Assembly: GCF_048569485.1 (NCBI RefSeq)
Contig: NC_134353.1
Span: forward strand, 532,672,008-532,736,007
DNA length: 64,000 bases
DNA from: Anomaloglossus baeobatrachus
Lineage: Eukaryota > Chordata > Amphibia > Anura > Aromobatidae
Direction of reading: 5' to 3'
In this document: in pieces, positions 44,700-55,431 of the stretch
Numbering within the stretch: position 1 is the first letter of the stretch
Layout: every line of letters begins with the position of its first letter
Translations under genes and position numbers: made by a program
Notes under the pieces: model-generated
What the model was told of the DNA's origin: nothing
The model's input: the letters and a program-made list of their open reading frames with translations, nothing else
The model's database searches: none

Positions 44700-45047
44700 A
44701 GGCTATGTGTCTACTTTGCTTTTTACCTGCTTTTTTGCTGCTTTTTCAACTATGTGTTCTGCTTTTCAAGCTTAGTCTGTGGTAATTTGGGTTTTTAAAC
44801 CCCACTATACAGTTCAAACTGCAGCCTTCTCAATTGTTTTTGCCATTTGCGTGTTGCACTGCAAAGCTGAGTTTTTGCCCAAATTTCTGCCACAAAAAGG
44901 CTGCAGTTTGAACTGCATAGTGGGGTTTAGAAACCCAAATTCCCACAGACTAAGCTTGAAAAGCAGAACACATCCATTTTGGCATTAATCACTGCAGTTG
45001 AAAAAGCAGCAAAAAAGCAGGTAAAAAGCAACGTGGACACATAGCCT
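44700..45047. mobile_element. Hairpin MITE, AGGCTATGTG ends
   Basis: AGGCTATGTGTCTACTTTGC at the left and GCAACGTGGACACATAGCCT at the right. Arms pair over almost the full 348 bp: CTTAGTCTGTGG near 44772 against CCACAGACTAAG near 44943, and AAACCCCACTATACAGTT near 44798 against AACTGCATAGTGGGGTTT near 44911. Relative of 28755-29211. Confidence 0.8.
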
Positions 45048-46640
45048 TACACGTCATCTGTCTTGTGGATTCTTCGTTTGGATCCTGACAAACAGTGCAG
45101 AATACCCATTCCTCCTTCTCCATTTGGGCTTTAGATCTATTTATTGATATAACCTCTTTTTGTGAGATGACCATTTTGAGGACAACCAGTTTTGATGTCA
45201 GTAACTTTTATGCAGTTTGATTTCTGGCTGTAGTGAGATTCATTATTAATAAATTAAGAAATCCCAGCATGTGCCTGTATGATGATTGACTGCTATATTT
45301 CCTATGCTGTAACTAACCACAATTAATGGATGCCAAATACTGCGCCCAAATATTAGTGTTCGCGCTGAAAAGTACGCTGGGAGAGGTTGTTGGGTGGCAC
45401 ATACATTACGAGTGATACACTTGAGCAGATTATCACCTTGTCACATAAGATGTGAACTTTAAATCTGTCTTGCTCCTGAAAAGGTCTGACCTAATTCTAA
45501 ATGTACTGTGTCAAATCCTCAATTACATAATTTGGCTCTGCCCATCAGTTCAGTCCAACAGAAACAAATGGATAAAATTACATTTTATTTTTATAAGCTT
45601 GTAAACACTATTTTATAATAGGAGGTTCTAATCGCCACATCTCCTATTACTGCCAATGGTTTCTCTGAACTGTTGGGGCAGCAAACACTGTTAAATTGTA
45701 ATACGTTTATCACTATATCAAGTTGGGTGAAACATAACAATTGAAATGAGCAAATCGTAAATCTCTGGCCCACTGGTGACCACTGATGTCGTAAGGTTTG
45801 GCACAGCCTTAAAGTTCAGAGTGCAACGTGCTATGTTTGACAGTCAGCCATGGGTAGTTTCAGTTGTATCTATAGTGCGTTAGTGCGCTACTTAAAACAC
45901 ATACAACTTTGTATGCACTTTCTCAAAACCAACAAATTACCATTTGTTATAGGGAAGTGATAGGTGAAAAGAAATGATAACAACTTGTAACATATGGGTG
46001 GTCTGAGTCCACCAGAAGGAGTATCCATTTATTAGACCATCTCTTCTTCTTCTCTAGCTGGTATTTGAGTCCTGTAGGGGCAAATAGATATCAAAGTGGC
46101 GTTATTGGATCCTGAACCCAATCTATGAGAAACAAAAGAGCAGCTTTAGCAGCACCAGCCCATTCATGCATTAGATAATAGGTGATTAATTCAAGAAAAC
46201 ACCATGTCATCCTATATGTTTTCCAAGAGCATAATCCTCAGGGTAGAAAAACATTTATGTTTTTTTATGTTTTATTTTGTTTGTTCCTTCACATTCATTT
46301 AAATAACCTGATGAAGGTACTAAATCTGTGCAAATACGTGTTGTTCTATATTCAACAATGTGGACTCATCTGCACAAAGTATGTGCCAAGACAGCTATCT
46401 TTATACCAGTGCATCATAAAGTGTGATTCTATACAAGGCTAACTTAATAAAAATATTGTATATTATTTTACTTAAAGAGATATTGACACTACTATTTTAT
46501 CTGTGCAGCCATTTTCGCAAATTTGATGACTGAAAGTGTAGCCGTAATGGTTGTCACTTCATAAAAACTTTCAAAACCTAGTGATTATCAGTTTGTCAGC
46601 ATCTTTATTTAGTAATAATGGAATAAGATCCATAGAAATT
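45048..46640. other. No feature recognised
   Basis: Ordinary AT-rich DNA without terminal repeats or domains that I can identify. CTTAAAGAGATATTGACACT at about 46472 may be a worn TTAA-type MITE end. Confidence 0.45.
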
Positions 46641-46675
46641 TTATATATATATATATATATATCCAGTATATATAT

Positions 46676-46720
<45 letters not shown>

Positions 46721-46728
46721 TATATCCA

Positions 46729-46770
<42 letters not shown>

Positions 46771-46776
46771 TGTGTG

Positions 46777-46811
<35 letters not shown>

Positions 46812-46822
46812 TATATATATAT
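46641..46822. repeat. (TA)n microsatellite
   Basis: Alternating TA with three short interruptions (CCAGTATATAT twice, CTGTGTGTCAT once). The open frames of Ile and Tyr are by-products. Confidence 0.95.
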
Positions 46823-47573
46823 GATTTTATTTTTCATTTATTTAAAAATAAACAACTAATTTGGATTAACTATTTTGAATCATATTAGGCCTTCTTAGAA
46901 GGTCTGTGCACCCAACAATGAATCCGGTATAAGCCCTTAAGGCAACAAAAACGGCAAATAATATTTCAAAAGAAACTATCATCGTAGACGCGTGATTGAA
47001 CTTCATGTATTCAAGCAATTCTATATACAGTACTTTGCTTTCCTTTTGAAATACTCTTTGTTGTTTTTTCATCAAGGCATATTTTACAACTGTTAGTAGT
47101 CAAACAGAAAAGAAAACAGTGTATGTCATGAGTCTTATCGAATAATAGTAACACAAATGAAAGCTTTGGATAAATGTAAAAATTGAGTGCTGCAGTAAGA
47201 GAAAGTTTCCAGGTATCAAAGTCCAATTAGAGGCCATCAAGGTAAATGGAAAACAAATCGTGATAGTAGCAATACGAATATACTGTCTACAATGACTAAA
47301 CACAAAGAAAATGGCAAGGAATAAACAGAACAATATATGTGTGCACATACACAAGTTTATAAGCAAAAACGTAAACATGAGGATAAATTATGGGGTGTAG
47401 GTGTGTGCTACATACTCAGGATATTTATGCTATAAGACTAATCCGTAAAAGTAAGAAACAAAAAATGACAAAAATAGAAAAAATAGCCAGCTTACTGGTA
47501 TTAGCAGATGCCGTGGAATAAGGTTTGTTAGGATCCATCCACACAGAGAAGGGTGGGAGCCAGCCACTTTAAC
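46823..47573. other. No feature recognised
   Basis: AT-rich DNA; minus-strand short frames show no domain. Confidence 0.45.
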
Positions 47574-48518
47574 CAACAAAAGAAGAGCAAAAATGCACAA
47601 TCCAGCCGATTGGACCATGAGGAAGGCGTGAGGAAACGCTGAAACGTATAGTTTGGTGTGACTTGTGAAGCTAAATTTGGTGCAGTTAGAGGTAAACCAC
47701 CAGGTGTCTCAAAAGCACAACCGGACAGGAACTAATAGAAGAAAACCCTAGGTGGCGCCGAACCTAGGGGAGAGTAATCAAACAGGCCAAGATCGATGCA
47801 CAGAGAGGTAATGTTCAGGACAATAGGGAAAACTGAGACAGAGTCAAAGCACAAGCCGAAGTCGGTACACAAAGGGAGTCAGTCAGTAAGTAGGGATGAG
47901 AGCAGTCAACAGGGATGGGTATGAGTGGAGAAGGTGGGTAATACAGAGGGCGGTAAAAGGAGGGAGTAGGACAGAACACCGGGAAGAGCAGAACGGAATA
48001 AGGGGATGATATGAAGTGGGTCACGGGGAGATCAGGGAATGCAGATATGGGCATAGGTAGGAAGTCTGGAGAGCTGGAGGAGGGGAGCTGTAATGGGACA
48101 GGATCAGGGTAGACATGAGCAGATCAGAGCCGAGTACTTGCCAAAACCGGAAATATCACTGGCGGCGCAGCAGCATGGTTGGCTCTATAATAAAGCGGTG
48201 CGGAGTCCAAATCGAGGTCCGGAGGACCCCTTCCCCAGGGTCAGGGAGAGGCCAAAAACCCGGAGGGGACCAAAAAGGGTAAGCCAGGTCTGCAGCAGCC
48301 CGGCTCACAGGGCAAAGGCGAGAAACTGGCTCTGCAGGATGGCGGGCCTGCAGAGCATGGCCATGACATGACTATCCCCCATTATACTTGCCCTACATAG
48401 TGGAATGATGGATTTTAAACAGTGATTAATAAAGTATCTATTTTTTAATTAAAGAAGGAATTTTGTGAATATACACCTATCATTCACTGGATTGTGTATT
48501 TTTGCTCTTCTTTTGTTG
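47574..48518. mobile_element. Element bounded by 32-bp inverted repeats
   Basis: 47574-47605 and 48487-48518 are inverted copies with one mismatch in 32 (CAACAAAAGAAGAGCAAAAA). Next to the left arm is GAAACGCTGAAACGTATAG, a motif found in dispersed frog repeats. The interior 47680-48370 is GC-richer and AGG-rich, with no recognisable domain; it may be an unrelated insertion. Class unknown. Confidence 0.55.
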
Positions 48519-48787
48519 AAAAAATTACAAGTCATGAAAAAGTCAGGAACAGAACAATAAGCTTTATTGGGTCAAATAAAGTGGTATGATGGCCATACAA
48601 TGGAACAAGGACATAGCACACAAATTAATAGTCTGTGCAAGATATACAAGAGATGTCTTTCTGGAAGCATAGAGTTGTTGATGGAATATTACCGGTTTTG
48701 CAATATCATCAAATAATAAATATGGAAATCAATAGATTACTGGTACAAATATTGCCAAAACACCATATATCAATATGGATTAAACTA

Positions 48788-50125
48788 CACTGCTCACAAA
48801 AAGTTAGGAATATTTGGTTTTCAGGGGAAATTTATGTAAAGTGTAAAAAGTTCTTGTTACAATGATATTTTATCATAAAAGTAGGGCATTTAAGTAAAAG
48901 TACGCAATGGTGATTTCCTCAACTCAAACAATTTATTGAAACAAAAGCCAATTACAAAAAAAAAATGTTAATGTCTCAATAAATTGTCATGTGGCCTTGA
49001 GCATTAATTACAGTTTGACAACAACGTCTCATGCTCTTTACAGTTGAGGTATTGTCTGCTGAGGAATGGCATCCCACTCTTCTTAAGGGCAGCCCCCAGG
49101 TTATTGAGGTTCTAGGGTACATAGTAACATGCCTCTACTCGGCGACTCAGCTGATCCCATAGTTTTCCATAAGATTCAGGTTTAGACAAAGTGCAGGCCA
49201 CATCATTTGAGGTACCCCAGTCTCCAGCAGCTGTTCCCTAGTGATGCAACCTTAATAATCTGGAGAATTGTCATCAATGAAGATGAAGTTAGTCCTGTGA
49301 TGTTCATGCAGTGGTACAATGACTGGATTAATAATTTTATTCAAGTAGTAGGGGCTTGTCACTGTACCATTCACAAGGTGTAGGGCAGTTCTGTATTGAC
49401 TTGACAGAGCTGCCACACTGTAACACTACTATCACCAAAGACTCATCTGGTGATAAGAGTAGCTGATGCATCGTGCTGTCCTTTACGCCTTCAACATTAT
49501 TGACGGCCATCAGTACAGTGTGAATTGACTTTTATCAGTGAACAGCACTGAGGTCCACTGGTCCCTTATCAGCGTAGATGCTCCCTGGCCCATGTAAGAT
49601 GATGACGCCTGTGCCTGGTGGTATGGTCAGGTATCCTTACAGGTAGCCTAGAAGGACATTGTTCATCATGGAGCGGTCATCAGTGTGTGTGATGTGGTCA
49701 AAGGATGTCAACTTCTATGCCGTTCTGTAACTCTTTCAGTCTCTCTTTATTTCTATTGCAATCTTCTGATGACACCTGAAATAGCGAGGTACTGTTGATC
49801 AATTGTTAGGTGTTGTCTTGGCCTTATGATGTAAAAATGTGAACAGCATGATGAGGATGGCTGTTAAAATACCCTTTCTAATTAAATTCCAAAATTTATT
49901 GGACAATTCATTGATCAAACACCTGTTGTGAATTTTACCATTAAGCTCATTTTTAAAGAACAGCAAGTTGTGCAAAAAGTACTGAAACATTAAGCAGTTG
50001 GACATGTGCATTCAGAAGTTCAAAAAAGGCCACGTTAAGTTCACACGAAAAGGTTAGAGTGCATTTTAGGATCATCCTGAAATTTGACCCAAAAGCCAAA
50101 TAAACCCAACTTTCTCCCAGTAATG
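48788..50125 (-). mobile_element. Degenerate Tc1-like transposon, minus orientation
   Basis: Left CACTGCTCACAAAAAGTTAG after TA, and right AACCCAACTTTCTCCCAGT before TA, are worn inverted ends; GAAATTT/AAATTTC also pair further in. Minus-strand text at 49200-49050 gives LNLNPMENLWDQLSRRVRG and EEWDAIPQQTIPQL, the catalytic Glu region and C-terminus of Tc1 transposases. Many stops and shifts. The 1.3-kb length is right for a full element. Confidence 0.75.
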
Positions 50126-50470
50126 TATCTGTATAGCTGTACCCCCATTGGGATCGACTGAAGTTGTGGCAAAAAAGTTATAGCTGTCTAAATATGTATA
50201 ATTATAAAGCAACCAGCTCAAGCTGGAAGACACAATCAGATTGTATTCATGGGTTAAGTATAGTCACATTGCAAAGAAAATGTAGGTAATTACATGCAAT
50301 AGAAGAGACAAATAGATATTTACTGCTCAACAGAATCTCCTGTGTGATGCACCCATAAAGCCGCGCGTTTCGGTGTTGCCTTTGTCAGGGATTGACTAAG
50401 CACAATAATTATAAAAAAAAGTACTAGAAGGGACAACCTGGGTGGGGAGGTAGCCTGTCTACTTGATAGT
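50126..50470. other. Dispersed-repeat trace, no gene
   Basis: CCGCGCGTTTCGGTGTTGCC at about 50359 followed by TTTGTCAGGG is a phrase of the GAAACGCGCG repeat group of frogs. Ends not defined. Confidence 0.35.
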
Positions 50471-50474
50471 ATAG

Positions 50475-51720
50475 TTTCATAGTTTTATAGTTTTTAAGGT
50501 TGAATGTAGACATAAGTACATCAAGTTCAACCTACAGCCTAACATATTGATCCATATAAAGTAAAAAAAAAAACATGGGGAAAACACCAATAGTTCCATA
50601 TTAGGGGAACAAAATTCCAACCTCAAAATAGTTTCCTGGATCAGCAGTCCATTACACAATCTACTGCCATAACATGTAACTTTATATTTATCAAGAAAGA
50701 TATCCAGGCCCTTCATGCATTTTAGTCATGAATAAACCATTACAACATTATGTGGTGCAATGCAGGGTAATATTGTGGTATCGTGTTAGCTGGCTAACAT
50801 TATGTGGCAGAGAGTTCCACAGTCTCACTGCTCTTACAGTAAAGAATCTGCATTGGTTTTTATGAGTAAACCTTCTTTCCTTGCAGAGGATGCCCACTTG
50901 CACCCACTGCATGTCTATGTCTGAAAAGGTCACTAAAATTATCTCCATGTACGGTCCATTCAAATATTTCTACATTGTAATAAGATTGCCTTTAAGCCTT
51001 CCTATTTCCAAACTAAATAACCTCAAGTTTAATAACCTTTTTTGGTATTGCAGTCCACCAATTCCCATAATAATCTTGGTGACTCTTCTCTGCACACACT
51101 CAAGTTGAGTCATTTCCATCTTATACACTGTTTACCACACCAGTGACTGGTGTAGAGGCAAAGCCATGTTCTTGTCATGAGCATCTATGCTTCTTTTAAT
51201 ACATCACATTATTTTATTAGCCTTCGCAACAGCTGCCTGGCACTGCTGACTAAAATTGAGTTTGCCGTCCACTCATACACCAAAGACTTTTTCAGTGACA
51301 GTTTTACCTTATGTTTTATAATTTAGTACACAATTAAGCATTTTATTTCATCTGCCGATGTGCATTACCTTACATTAATCTAAATTAGAATTCAATTGTC
51401 ATTTATAAGCCTAAACCACCAAATTATTCACATAAGCTGCAACAATAAATTATTCTCCCCATGTTGATTATCTTGCAGAGTTTAGTATCATCTGCAAATA
51501 TTGATATTGTACTGTGTATGTCCCCTACAAGGTCATTATTAAATATGTTAAAACAAGGAGAACCCAATACTGACCCCTGAGATACACTTCTGTTAACTGT
51601 AATCCAATCCGAGTGTATTCCATTAATAACCACCCTTTGTTTCCTATCACTGAGCCAGTTGTTAACCCAGATACACATATTTTCCTCTAGTCCAATTACA
51701 CTCAGCTTGTTTATAAGAGA
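50475..51720 (-). pseudogene. Old CR1-like LINE fragment
   Basis: Minus-strand residues NNWLSDRKQRVVINGIHSDW and SISIFADDTKLCKI (51678-51470) match the reverse transcriptase of the CR1 copy at 33467-36437 (NWLSDRKQRV, ILADDTKLC). It continues through the C-terminal RAVRLWNSLPHN near 50820 to a 3' end near 50475. Several stops and gaps; clearly older than the other copy. Also useful as the uninterrupted version of the site where the LTR sits at 33792. Confidence 0.75.
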
Positions 51721-52062
51721 GGTAATGATCTGAATTACAATGTATGTGAGAAGATTCTAGCTTATAAGCTGTTGCTTCATTTGGCTAACCTAATCAGACC
51801 CATTGGTAGTTAAACTAGTAGCATATCGGAGCTTGTATCATGAGAACTACAGAAAAGTTAGATGAGATGAGATTTCCTATAATGGGCCCAGGGAGGACAT
51901 ACCTATTCAAAGTGCGCTTGACATCTGAACCCCCAGTTGGCTAGTTCTTCTAGCTGAAATTTAAGGTGAAAAAAATGTTTTAACAATTAATTAAATGAAG
52001 AAGTGGGTGCAAGGGATTTCCAGTACTATGATTATTGCAGCGGCAAGTAGATACTTGACTTA
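51721..52062. other. No feature recognised
   Basis: AT-rich spacer between CR1 fragment and the next repeat. Confidence 0.45.
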
Positions 52063-52255
52063 ACCCCATAACGACAGCCTAATGTCTCAAGACTTCGGAA
52101 AAGCAGGGTACTTGTTCTGTACCTACGCTTTGAGTCGTCATGACAAAAAAGCCTGTAGCGCCCCCCAGCAATGGTAAATCTCCGGGATTTCAGCTACCGG
52201 GGGTAGCTGAGACCCTGAAGATCATGATTAGAGATGAGCCACCCACTAGTGTTTG

Positions 52256-52375
52256 AGTTCGGTTCGGTTCGTCGAAAAGAGGCTCCGTTCGACGAACGGA
52301 GGCTCCGTTCGACGAACGTTCGACGAACGGAGGCTCCGTTCGACGAACGTTCGACGAATGTTCGATGAACCAATT
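52256..52375. repeat. Left subterminal CGTTCGACGAACG repeats
   Basis: GGCTCCGTTCGACGAACG occurs three times in tandem, with extra TTCGACGAAC units between. CGTTCGWCGAACG is a near-palindrome. The right end has GAACCGTTCTCGAACG, GTTCGTCGAACGACTCGAAC and similar. Confidence 0.8.
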
Positions 52376-52549
52376 CGAACCCCATTGAAAACAATGGCAG
52401 GCAAACACAAACACAAAAAAACACATTATACATGTACACATACAGTTAATAAACATTGCCAATACACTTACAGGTCCCCGCGACGCGTCCTGCATTCTGT
52501 CTGCTGCCGCTTTTCCTTCCGATAATCGCTGCGTCCTCCCGGTAACCAG

Positions 52550-52670
52550 TACTGATGATAGGACCTTCCGTGACGTCAAAATAGCATGTAACCAGTCACG
52601 TGTGTATTATCTCATTGGCTACAGACTGGTCACATGGCTAGACGTCATGCTAGGTCCTATCAGTGCATCT
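52550..52670. repeat. Imperfect hairpin
   Basis: GATAGGACCTTCCGTGACGT at 52556 pairs with ACGTCATGCTAGGTCCTATC at 52644, with AACCAGTCACGTG against CAGACTGGTCACATG inside. Part of the cargo of the large hAT-type element. Confidence 0.65.
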
Positions 52671-53224
52671 CACCGGTATGCGGTGCTCGTTTGTGCATCT
52701 CCGTGTACCGGCGAGATGCTCTGGCACATGGTCGGCTTCCCCGTTCCTGCATGTGGGCGCTCTTTACAGAGTCAGCCCACATGCAAGGACTGGAAGCCAC
52801 AGCCGGTGAATTGCAGCACCGGGAAGAATCACGTGATCGGAGCACCGTTGCTATAGTAACCCACCTGTCAGATTACTTTAGCAATGGTGGCAGCGGTGAC
52901 GTCACCGCTTACAGCCCACAGCATCTGCTCACTCACTGAGTGATTAGACTGCACGGGAGCAGCAGCGTCTTCTTCCCATGCAGTGCTGTCTGATGTAGCA
53001 GAGCTGCATGGGTTGAGGAGAAAGAAGACAGACGACCAGGATCGTGGAGGGATGACAGGGAGTAATAAACATGGAGTCTCTAAGTGTGTCTGTGTATTTA
53101 TTTCTATTAAAGTATTTTTTCTCTGTGTGGTGTCTTTTTTTTAACCCTTTATTGGAGATTCTTATTGGCCGGATCAAACTTGCCTGACATTAAGAATCTC
53201 TGGTTTAATACTAGCTAGTAAAAG

Positions 53225-54015
53225 AAAGCTAGTATTAACCCATTATTACCCAGCAAGCCACCCGGCTTCAGGGCTGCTGGAGGAGTTGGATACAGCGCCA
53301 GATGATGGTGCTTCTATGAAAGCGCCATTTTCTGGGGCGGCTGCAGACTGCAATTCGCAGCAGAGGGGCCCAGAAAGCTCGGGCCAACCTGATTCCAATC
53401 CCCAGCTGCCTAGTTGTACCCACGTCATTTTTTGGGGGGCAAAAAACTCCTGCATACAGTCCTGGATGGAGTATGCTGAGCCTTGTACTTCTGCAGCTGC
53501 TGTCTGCTCTCCTCCATACAGACAGCAGACACCAGCTGCAAAATTACAAGGCTCAGCATACTCCATCCAGGACTGTATGCAGGAGTTTTTTGCCCCCCAA
53601 AAAAATTACTTGGGCTTCGCCATGTTTTTGTATGCTAGCCAGGTACAGCAGGCAGCTACGGGCTGCCCCCAACCCCCAGCTACCTATTTGTACCCGGCTG
53701 CAAACCAAAAATATAGGGAAGCCCTTTTTTTGATGATGATGATTTTCCTGAATTTCATGAAATGATTAAAAAAAAAAAATGACGTGTGCTTCACCCAATT
53801 TTTGTGTCCAGCCAGGTACAACTAGGCAGCTGGGGATTGAAATCCTCAGCGCAGGGTGCCCAAGCTTTCTGGGCACCCCTGCTGCGATTTGCAGTCCGCA
53901 GCCGCCTCAGAAAATGGCGCTTTCATAGAAACGCCATCTTCTGGCGCTGTATCCAACTTTTCCAGTGGCCCTGGTGATGGGTGGCTTGCTGGGTAATAAT
54001 GGGGTTAGGGCTAGC
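53225..54015. repeat. Large inverted repeat (foldback block)
   Basis: 53240-53420 and 53795-54005 are inverted copies: TTACCCAGCAAGCCACCC against GGGTGGCTTGCTGGGTAA, AAAGCGCCATTTTCTG against CAGAAAATGGCGCTTT, CCAATCCCCAGCTGCCTAG against CTAGGCAGCTGGGGATTG. The similarity seems to extend outwards to about 53060 and 54190 (TATTAAAG/ATTTTTATTAGAAATA) in worn form. Confidence 0.8.
53434..53598. repeat. Perfect 54-bp hairpin inside the foldback
   Basis: 53434-53487 and 53545-53598 are exact inverted copies, from GGGGGGCAAAAAACTCC to AGCCTTGTA. The 57-base loop pairs further (CAGCTGCTGTCTGC with GACAGCAGACACCAGCTG). Confidence 0.88.
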
Positions 54016-54524
54016 TGTATATTATCAACTGCCCTAAGCCCGAAATTCATGGTGTCACGTCAATATTAGACATGGCCACCATAAATTTCTAGTACAGATA
54101 AAAAAAAACACAACACACAGAAAAATATTTTTATTAGAAATAAAACATAACACAATTAGTGACTCCATTTTTATTGAAATAAAGAACCCCCCTCCGCAGT
54201 AATCCTGGGTCAAGGGTCCCGCGCCGTCCAATCCGGATCCAATATCATCTGATTGGTTTGCTGGAAGGCAAAGTGATCAGATGATGTGTCAGGTTCAAGG
54301 GCCTAAATCACATGACACAGCAGCTGATTGTATAAATGGCTTTTATTTAATCAGCTCATGCATCAGTGCAAAAAAAAAAAAACAAAACTACACACTTCTG
54401 TGCAGACTCCTTTCCGACAGCAGCAGCTGATAGTTTAGCCAGCCGGGCGGTAAAAAGCCGGCCTTCCCGCTCGACTTTTAGTGTCAGCTGATTCCGTCAG
54501 GTGACCGCATTAGCTGATTATCGC

Positions 54525-55122
54525 CAGGTCTGAGAGAGAGAAAAGAAAGAGAAAAGAGAAGAGAGAGAGGGAGAGAGAGAGAAGAGGAGAGAAGAGAGAG
54601 GAGAGAGAAGAGAGAGGAGAGAAGAGAGAGAGGAGAGAAGAGAGAGAGGGAGAGAGAAAAGAGAGAAAAGAGAGAGAGGAGAGAGAAGAGAGAAGATGAG
54701 AGAAGAGGAGAGAGAGAAGAGAGAGGAGAGAGAGAGGAGAGAGAAGAGAGAGAGAAGAGGAGAGAAGAGGAGAGAGAGAGAAAAGAGAGAAGAGAGAGAA
54801 GAGAGAGAGAGGAGAGAGATGAGAGAGAGAAGAGTAGAGAAGAGGAGAGAAAAGAGAGGAGAGAGAGTAGAGAGAGAGAGGAGAGAGAAGAGAGAGAGAA
54901 GAAGAGAGAAGAGGAGAGAAGAGAGAGAAGAGAGAGAGGAGAGAGAGAGGAGAGAGAAGAGAAAAAGAGAGAAAAAGAGAGAGAAAGAGAGAAAAAGAGA
55001 GAGAAAGAGAGAAAAAGAGAGAGAAAGAGAAAAAGAGAGAAAAAGAGAGAGAAAAAAAGAGAGAGAGAGAAAAAGAGAGAACAAGAGAAAGAAAGAGATA
55101 ACAAGAGAGAACGAGAGAGAGA
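54525..55122. repeat. GA-rich low-complexity tract
   Basis: About 600 bases of GAGAGA, GAGAGAAG and GAAAAAGAGA units without fixed period. Frames of Ser/Leu/Phe on the minus strand and Arg/Glu/Lys on the plus strand are by-products. Confidence 0.95.
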
Positions 55123-55201
55123 GGCGGCCGGGACTTCAACTCGTGAACTAATGTCCCCTAGGCAGTAGCTCTAACGATTGAGCGACTGCCTCTAATGAAA
55201 A
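55123..55201 (-). mobile_element. tRNA-like SINE head (tentative)
   Basis: On the minus strand AGAGGCAGTCGCTCAATCG, then TTAGAGC, resembles a tRNA 5' end with an A box (TCGCTCAATCGTTAGAG), and GAGTTGAAGTCCC, 40 bases on, a B box with one change. AGAGGC at the start pairs with GCCTCT at the far end like an acceptor stem. The minus-strand tail is the CT-rich tract of 55122-54525. A tRNA-derived SINE or a decayed tRNA copy is likely; a working tRNA gene is not, as the T arm does not pair well. Confidence 0.4.
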
Positions 55202-55431
55202 ACATAGGAAGATTTGGTTATCTTGACCTCTGCATTGCAGAGTGAAGTCTCTGGTGACACTGCGGCTCACTTCAGGTGTTGCGTGGAGAGGACACAGAGT
55301 GCTTTTACGGGGCTCCCTGTCATCTTCATGTAGCAGAGCTGACAGTGTCATGTGGATTACTTCGGACCTGGATTGTTGTTTGGGGATTAATAAAGAGGTA
55401 AATGAGGTGTTTTTTTGTCTTTTATTTCAAA

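Noticed and set aside
46551-46837. Ile/Tyr-rich frames on both strands
   Set aside because: Translation of the TA microsatellite.
47756-47780. TGGCGCCGAACCTAGGGG as a retroelement primer-binding site
   Set aside because: It resembles a lysine-tRNA type site, but no LTR end lies next to it and no retroelement domain is near.
54484-55151. Ser/Leu-rich and Arg/Glu-rich frames of 150-209 residues
   Set aside because: By-products of the GA/CT tract.
55123-55201. Functional tRNA gene
   Set aside because: The T arm does not pair and the B box deviates, so it is at best a SINE head or a decayed copy.
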